In this document: piece after piece, positions 20,919-25,488 of the stretch | Position numbering within the stretch: the first letter of the stretch is position 1 | Layout of the letters: the number at the start of each line of letters is the position of its first letter | DNA from: an uncultured Selenomonadales bacterium | GTDB taxonomy: Bacteria > Bacillota > Clostridia > Christensenellales > QALW01 | DNA length: 25,488 nucleotides | Assembly (NCBI GenBank): GCA_905200615.1 | Contig: CAJKLB010000034.1 | Location: 1-25,488 of the forward strand | Reading direction: 5' to 3' | Translations under genes and position numbers: made by a program | The notes under the pieces: model-generated | Databases searched by the model: none | What the model was told of the DNA's origin: nothing | What the model saw: only the letters and a program-made list of their open reading frames with translations

Positions 20919-23429
20919 TTACAACGTATCAATTTCCAGGGGTTCTTTTGTCTCTGTATCCGCTGTATCGCCTTCTTGTGCGTTTTCTTCCTCTTCTTCA
21001 TGGGGCGCCGTGGCCACTGCCACAACCTTTACATCGGAATCTACCTTCATAACCCGTACGCCCTGAGTAGAACGTCCCATCGTGCGAATCTCTGTGATAC
21101 TGGTGCGAATGATGGTGCCGTCGGAGGTAATCAGCATGATATCCTCATCCCCCTCAACCGCTGCCATATCCACCAAAAGACCCGTATGCTCGTTGAGCGC
21201 ATGCGTAATAATTCCCTTACAATTTCGGCCTGTAACACGGTATTCTTCTACATCGGTACGCTTGCCGTAACCATTTTCAGTAATGGTGAGAATCTGGCAG
21301 TCATCCTTAATAATCGCCATATTCACCACATAATCATCTTCCGCTAAATTCATAGCCGTAACACCCATCGTACTGCGGCCCATATTGCGTACAAGTTTTT
21401 CTTCAAAGCGGATAGACTTTCCTTGCGCGGTAGCCAGCATAATATCATCTTTTCCGGAAGTAAGCGCTACATGAATCAATTCATCTCCGTCACGCAGAAT
21501 GATGGCAATCAACCCGTTTTTCCGAATATTATATTCGCTTAAAGCCGTCTTTTTAATAAAGCCCTGCCGTGTTGCCATCACTAAATTCATTCCCTCACGT
21601 TGTTCAGGCTCTTCCGGCAGCGCGATTACCGTGCTTACCTTTTCCCCGCCGTCAAGGTTTAAAAGATTCACGATAGCGCTTCCCTTAGCCGTACGGCTTG
21701 CCTCGGGAATTTGATGGCATCGCAGCTGAAACACCCTGCCCCGGTTAGTAAAGAACAGAAGATCGGAATGCGTACTGGTAACCATAACCTTTTCCACAAA
21801 ATCCTCATCCCGGGTAGTGATCGCGGTAATCCCTTTTCCCCCGCGGCGCTGCGCCCGATACGTATCCGAGGGAACGCGCTTGATATAACCAAAGTGCGTC
21901 ATGGTAACTACCATGTCCTCCTCCTGTATCAGGGATTCTATATCAATTTCATCTGAAAGGGCGGTAATTTCCGTACGGCGTTCATCGTTATATTTATCTT
22001 TAATTACCAGCAATTCTTCCTTGATGATATCCAGTATCAGCTGAGGATCCGCTAAAATAGCGCGGAACCGTTGAATGTTGGCTTGCAGTTCTTCAAATTC
22101 CTGCACCAATTTTTCTTTTTCCAGTCCTGTTAAGCGCTGAAGACGCATATCCAAAATACTCTTTGCCTGCTCAAGAGAAAATTGAAGTTCCTCCATCAGC
22201 CTTGTTCTGGCGACGTCGGTTGTCTGACTGGAACGAATTAACGCAATAACCTCGTCAATAATATCCAGCGCCCGCAAAAACCCTTCTACAAGATGTGCCC
22301 TGGCAAGAGCTTTATCCAAATCAAATTGTGTCCTTCTGCGTACAACTTCCTTCTGATGTTCCAAATAATAGTAGAGCATTTCCTTAAGGTTGAGTACGCG
22401 CGGCTCGCCGTCCACAAGCGCAAGCATAATCGCGCCGAAGCTCTCCTGCAATTGCGTGTGTTTATACAAATAGTTAAGAACCACCTGCGGATTAACATCT
22501 TTTTTCAGTTCAATAACAATACGCATGCCGTCCTTATTGGATTCATCCCGAAGAGCACTGAGTCCTTCAAAACATTTATCTTTATACAGTTCGGCAATTC
22601 TCTCCACCAATTTGGCCTTATTCACCTGATAGGGAATTTCCGTGACCACAATACGCTGTCTGTCACCGGACATCTGCTCAATTTCACTTTTGGCGCGAAT
22701 GACGATTTTCCCTCTGCCGGTAGTATAGGTATCCCGAATACCGGATATCCCCATAATCTGCGCAGCCGTGGGGAAATCAGGTCCCTTGATATATTCCATC
22801 AGTCCATCCACGGTAATATCGGGATTTTCGATAAGCGCCACAGCGCCGTCAATAACCTCGCCCAAATTATGAGGAGGGATATTGGTTGCCATACCCACGG
22901 CAATACCGTCGGAACCGTTAACCAAAAGATTGGGAAATCGGGAAGGCAGCACGCGGGGCTGCAGTTCAGTTTCATCAAAATTAGGATAAAAATCCACCGT
23001 TTCCTTATCAATATCCGCCAGAAGCTCACCGGCGATTTTTGAAAGCTTAGCCTCTGTGTAACGGGATGCCGCCGCCGGATCGCCGTCCACGGTACCAAAG
23101 TTTCCTTGCCCGAAAGCAAGGGTATAGCGTATAGAAAACGGCTGCGCTAAACGCACAAGAGCATCGTAAATGGAAGAATCTCCGTGCGGATGGTATTTAC
23201 CCATAACATCTCCCACAATACGCGCGCTTTTCCTGGTAGGTTTATCATAGGTATAACCGCTTTCATACATGGAATACAAAATTCGACGGTGTACCGGCTT
23301 TAAGCCGTCCCGTACATCGGGAAGCGCACGGCTAATATTCACCGCCATAGCATAGGATATAAAAGATTTTTTTACTTCATCTTCTATATTGATATCTATA
23401 ATCTTGTTTTTCAGGTTATTATTTTCCAT
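20919..23429 (-). CDS. gyrA: DNA gyrase subunit A
   Basis: Breakage-reunion subunit of DNA gyrase, which introduces negative supercoils. The 836-residue length is typical. The catalytic tyrosine is Y124 in AAASRYTEAKL. The quinolone-resistance region reads HGDSSIYDA, with S85 and D89 at the positions of E. coli S83 and D87, so no classical resistance change is present. The C-terminal beta-pinwheel has the GyrA box QRRGGKG, which separates gyrase from topoisomerase IV. The tail is acidic (EEEEENAQEG and on), a feature that varies among species. The ribosome binding site (AAGGCGGTG) is weak, and the gene begins 13 nt after gyrB, probably coupled to it. Confidence 0.98.
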   Translation of the reverse strand: MENNNLKNKIIDINIEDEVKKSFISYAMAVNISRALPDVRDGLKPVHRRILYSMYESGYTYDKPTRKSARIVGDVMGKYHPHGDSSIYDALVRLAQPFSIRYTLAFGQGNFGTVDGDPAAASRYTEAKLSKIAGELLADIDKETVDFYPNFDETELQPRVLPSRFPNLLVNGSDGIAVGMATNIPPHNLGEVIDGAVALIENPDITVDGLMEYIKGPDFPTAAQIMGISGIRDTYTTGRGKIVIRAKSEIEQMSGDRQRIVVTEIPYQVNKAKLVERIAELYKDKCFEGLSALRDESNKDGMRIVIELKKDVNPQVVLNYLYKHTQLQESFGAIMLALVDGEPRVLNLKEMLYYYLEHQKEVVRRRTQFDLDKALARAHLVEGFLRALDIIDEVIALIRSSQTTDVARTRLMEELQFSLEQAKSILDMRLQRLTGLEKEKLVQEFEELQANIQRFRAILADPQLILDIIKEELLVIKDKYNDERRTEITALSDEIDIESLIQEEDMVVTMTHFGYIKRVPSDTYRAQRRGGKGITAITTRDEDFVEKVMVTSTHSDLLFFTNRGRVFQLRCHQIPEASRTAKGSAIVNLLNLDGGEKVSTVIALPEEPEQREGMNLVMATRQGFIKKTALSEYNIRKNGLIAIILRDGDELIHVALTSGKDDIMLATAQGKSIRFEEKLVRNMGRSTMGVTAMNLAEDDYVVNMAIIKDDCQILTITENGYGKRTDVEEYRVTGRNCKGIITHALNEHTGLLVDMAAVEGDEDIMLITSDGTIIRTSITEIRTMGRSTQGVRVMKVDSDVKVVAVATAPHEEEEENAQEGDTADTETKEPLEIDTL

Positions 23430-23442
23430 CTTTTACACCGCC

Positions 23443-25353
23443 TTAAATATCAAGATCTTCTACCAAACGCGCATTCTTTTCAATAAACTCCTTGCGCGGT
23501 TCTACCTCATCGCCCATCAAAACCGTAAAAATCTGATCAGCGGCAATAGCGTCCTCCATGGTAACGCGCAAAAGGGTTCTGGTTTCAGGATCCATTGTGG
23601 TTTCAAAAAGCTGTTGACTGCTCATTTCGCCAAGGCCCTTATACCGCGCTACCTCATAGTTCTGACGATTAATGGAATCCAAATAAGCGTTCAGTTCGGC
23701 ATCGGAATAAAAATAATAGATTTGTTTTGTCCGCGTCATGGTAACCTTATACAGCGGCGGCTGCGCGATATATACATATCCCCCGGTAATCAGCTGAGGC
23801 ATATGGCGGAAAAAGAACGTCAGCAGCAGCGTACGAATATGTGATCCGTCAACATCGGCATCGGTCATGCAGATGATTTTATGATACCGCAGCTTTTCTT
23901 CATTAAATTCCACATCGATCCCGGCGCCGAAAGCGGTAATCATGGAACGGATCTCATTATTTTGAAGCATTTTATCCAAGCGTGTTTTTTCCACATTCAG
24001 AATTTTACCTCTCAGCGGCAGAATTGCCTGCGTTTTCCGGTCACGCCCTTCTTTTGCGCTGCCGCCGGCAGAATCCCCTTCCACAAGGAAAATCTCGCAT
24101 TTTTTCGGATCGCTTTCGGAACAATCCGCCAGTTTTCCCGGCAAAGAGTAATTATCCAGCACATTTTTACGCCGTGTAAGCTCACGAGCCTTTCTGGCGG
24201 CTTCTCTGGCTCTGCTTGCGGTAAGACATTTATCGATAACCGTTCTTGCTATAGCGGGATTCTCCTCTAAAAAGTCCCCCAATTTTTCACCTACAATGGC
24301 TTCCGTTACAGGGCGGATTTCGCTGTTTCCCAGCTTGGTTTTTGTCTGTCCTTCAAACTGGGGTTCCTCCAGTTTAACGCTGATAACCGCCGTTAATCCT
24401 TCACGAACATCTTCTCCCGAAAGATTCTGATCGCTTTCTTTCAGCAGCTTGTATTTGCGGGCATAATCATTGATCGTCTTAGTAAGCGCGTTTCGGAATC
24501 CCGTAAGATGGGTTCCGCCTTCGTGGGTTTGAATATTATTGGCAAAGGTAAAAACCGTTTCGTTATAATTATCGTTATACTGCATAGAAACCTCTATGGT
24601 AGAGGTCCCTTTCTTCCCTTCAAAATATAAAGGCTGTTCAAACAACACTACTTTATTTTTATTTAAAAACTGCACAAACTCAACGATGCCGCCTTCATAA
24701 TGAAAGCTTTCCATGCGCTGAGCGCCTTCGCGCTGATCCTCAATAGTAATGCGTATGCCTTTATTTAAAAAAGCAAGCTCACGCAAGCGGGTTTTTAAAT
24801 TATCATAAGAAAACACCGTGGTTTCAAATACGTCCGAATCCGGCCAAAAACGAACAAAGGTACCCGTATGCTCACAATTTCCCGTTATGGTCAGCTCGCC
24901 TGCCGGATCGCCGCGATGATAATCCTGCGCATAAATATTGCCGTTACGATATACCTCAATATGAAGCTGTGAAGCCAGCGCGTTTACTACCGAAAGGCCT
25001 ACGCCGTGAAGTCCGCCGGATACTTTATATCCCCCGCCGCCGAATTTACCGCCGGCATGCAGTACGGTAAGTGCTACTTCCACAGCGGGCTTGCCGTATT
25101 TTTCATGCATATCCACCGGAATTCCCCGGCCGTTATCTTTTACCGAACACGAGCCGTCTTCATGAATGGTCACCGTGATATTATCGCAGCAGCCGGCCAG
25201 TGCCTCGTCGATAGAGTTATCCACCAATTCCTGCACCAAATGATGCAGACCGCGTTCATCCGTTGATCCTATGTACATTCCCGGTCTGCGCCGTACAGCC
25301 TCCAGTCCCTCTAAGACCTGGATCTGCGACGCGTTATAGTTGTTTTCAGTCAT
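23443..25353 (-). CDS. gyrB: DNA gyrase subunit B
   Basis: ATPase subunit of DNA gyrase. The GHKL ATP-binding domain shows the RRRPGMYIG start, ELVDNSIDEALAG, DNGRGIPVD, and GLHGVGLSVVNALA. The transducer domain and the Toprim domain (EGDSAGGSAKEGRDR, then DADVDGSHIRTLLLTFFFR, quoted in part: TDADVDGSHIRTLL) follow, and the C-terminus reads YKGLGEM and PETRTLLRV. 636 residues, normal for Bacillota. A first ATG at 25359 is only 3 nt from AAAGGA, too close; the ATG at 25353, 9 nt away, fits better and gives the typical MTENNYNASQI start. The upstream 130 bp are AT-rich; no confident promoter is seen, although a TATAAT lies near the window end with its -35 cut off. Confidence 0.98.
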   Translation of the reverse strand: MTENNYNASQIQVLEGLEAVRRRPGMYIGSTDERGLHHLVQELVDNSIDEALAGCCDNITVTIHEDGSCSVKDNGRGIPVDMHEKYGKPAVEVALTVLHAGGKFGGGGYKVSGGLHGVGLSVVNALASQLHIEVYRNGNIYAQDYHRGDPAGELTITGNCEHTGTFVRFWPDSDVFETTVFSYDNLKTRLRELAFLNKGIRITIEDQREGAQRMESFHYEGGIVEFVQFLNKNKVVLFEQPLYFEGKKGTSTIEVSMQYNDNYNETVFTFANNIQTHEGGTHLTGFRNALTKTINDYARKYKLLKESDQNLSGEDVREGLTAVISVKLEEPQFEGQTKTKLGNSEIRPVTEAIVGEKLGDFLEENPAIARTVIDKCLTASRAREAARKARELTRRKNVLDNYSLPGKLADCSESDPKKCEIFLVEGDSAGGSAKEGRDRKTQAILPLRGKILNVEKTRLDKMLQNNEIRSMITAFGAGIDVEFNEEKLRYHKIICMTDADVDGSHIRTLLLTFFFRHMPQLITGGYVYIAQPPLYKVTMTRTKQIYYFYSDAELNAYLDSINRQNYEVARYKGLGEMSSQQLFETTMDPETRTLLRVTMEDAIAADQIFTVLMGDEVEPRKEFIEKNARLVEDLDI

Positions 25354-25488
25354 AAACATTTATCCTTTCAAAACACTTGCCTATTGATTTATGAAAGCAA
25401 GCTATTCAAACAATGATGCTCCGCGGTTTTATCCGTACGGTTAATAAAAAAACGATTTTTTATTTTGCTATATTATATAGTATTATTA

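Noticed and set aside
22293..23042. 249-codon plus-strand ORF antisense to gyrA
   Set aside because: Composition-driven shadow of gyrA with no domain or ribosome binding site.
1..25488. CRISPR array, tRNA, rRNA or complete insertion sequence
   Set aside because: No regularly spaced direct repeats, no tRNA cloverleaf, no rRNA sequence and no transposase of insertion-sequence type were found; only tnpV debris.

Overview
The window looks like chromosomal DNA from a low-to-moderate GC Bacillota, most likely class Clostridia. The signs are a clostridial-type GyrB/GyrA pair, a dnaX-ybaB-recR operon, an HPr kinase/phosphorylase, a YlmC/YmxH-type sporulation-linked PRC-barrel protein, strong AGGAGG-type ribosome binding sites and consensus sigma-A promoters. 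Read from right to left, the order gyrB, gyrA ... dnaX, ybaB, recR, all on one strand, matches the origin-proximal layout of Bacillus subtilis. This suggests, by inference, that oriC lies beyond the right edge and that the minus strand is the leading strand. No species can be named from sequence alone.

Left part (1-10.8 kb), housekeeping. dnaX-ybaB-recR is transcribed leftward from a near-consensus promoter and ends at a clean terminator. dnaX contains an exact E. coli-type A AAA AAG slippery heptamer that would give a short gamma-like product. Divergently, glmS has its own promoter, preceded by a 12-bp inverted repeat and no glmS ribozyme. Behind glmS, a tightly packed cluster (ylmC/ymxH-like, Cof-type HAD phosphatase, hprK, ROK glucokinase, maf) starts at a hairpin that looks like a terminator and also contains the first gene's Shine-Dalgarno sequence. 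A small DMT/SMR-type membrane protein follows. A uroporphyrinogen decarboxylase-like (MtaA/CmuA-type) protein is divergent from an AraC regulator.

Middle part (11.9-15.8 kb), accessory. A 640-bp gene-free stretch holds a MITE-like repeat and several strong hairpins. Next comes a redox cassette: two DIM6/NTAB flavin reductase-domain proteins flank a decayed NAD(P)H-dependent FMN reductase, with a divergent HxlR regulator and overlapping face-to-face promoters. After it lies mobile-element debris: a tnpV gene broken by one amber codon and, upstream of it, an intact 58-codon ORF with its own promoter.

Right part (15.8-25.4 kb). An unusual 652-aa protein joins a BtrH_N-like region to a C-terminal LamG/concanavalin-like domain and is expressed from a promoter with a leader of about 270 nt. 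It is followed by a compact GH32 fructosidase, a GH25 lysozyme, a small membrane protein directly behind gyrA, and gyrA and gyrB. No tRNA, rRNA, CRISPR array or complete insertion sequence was seen.
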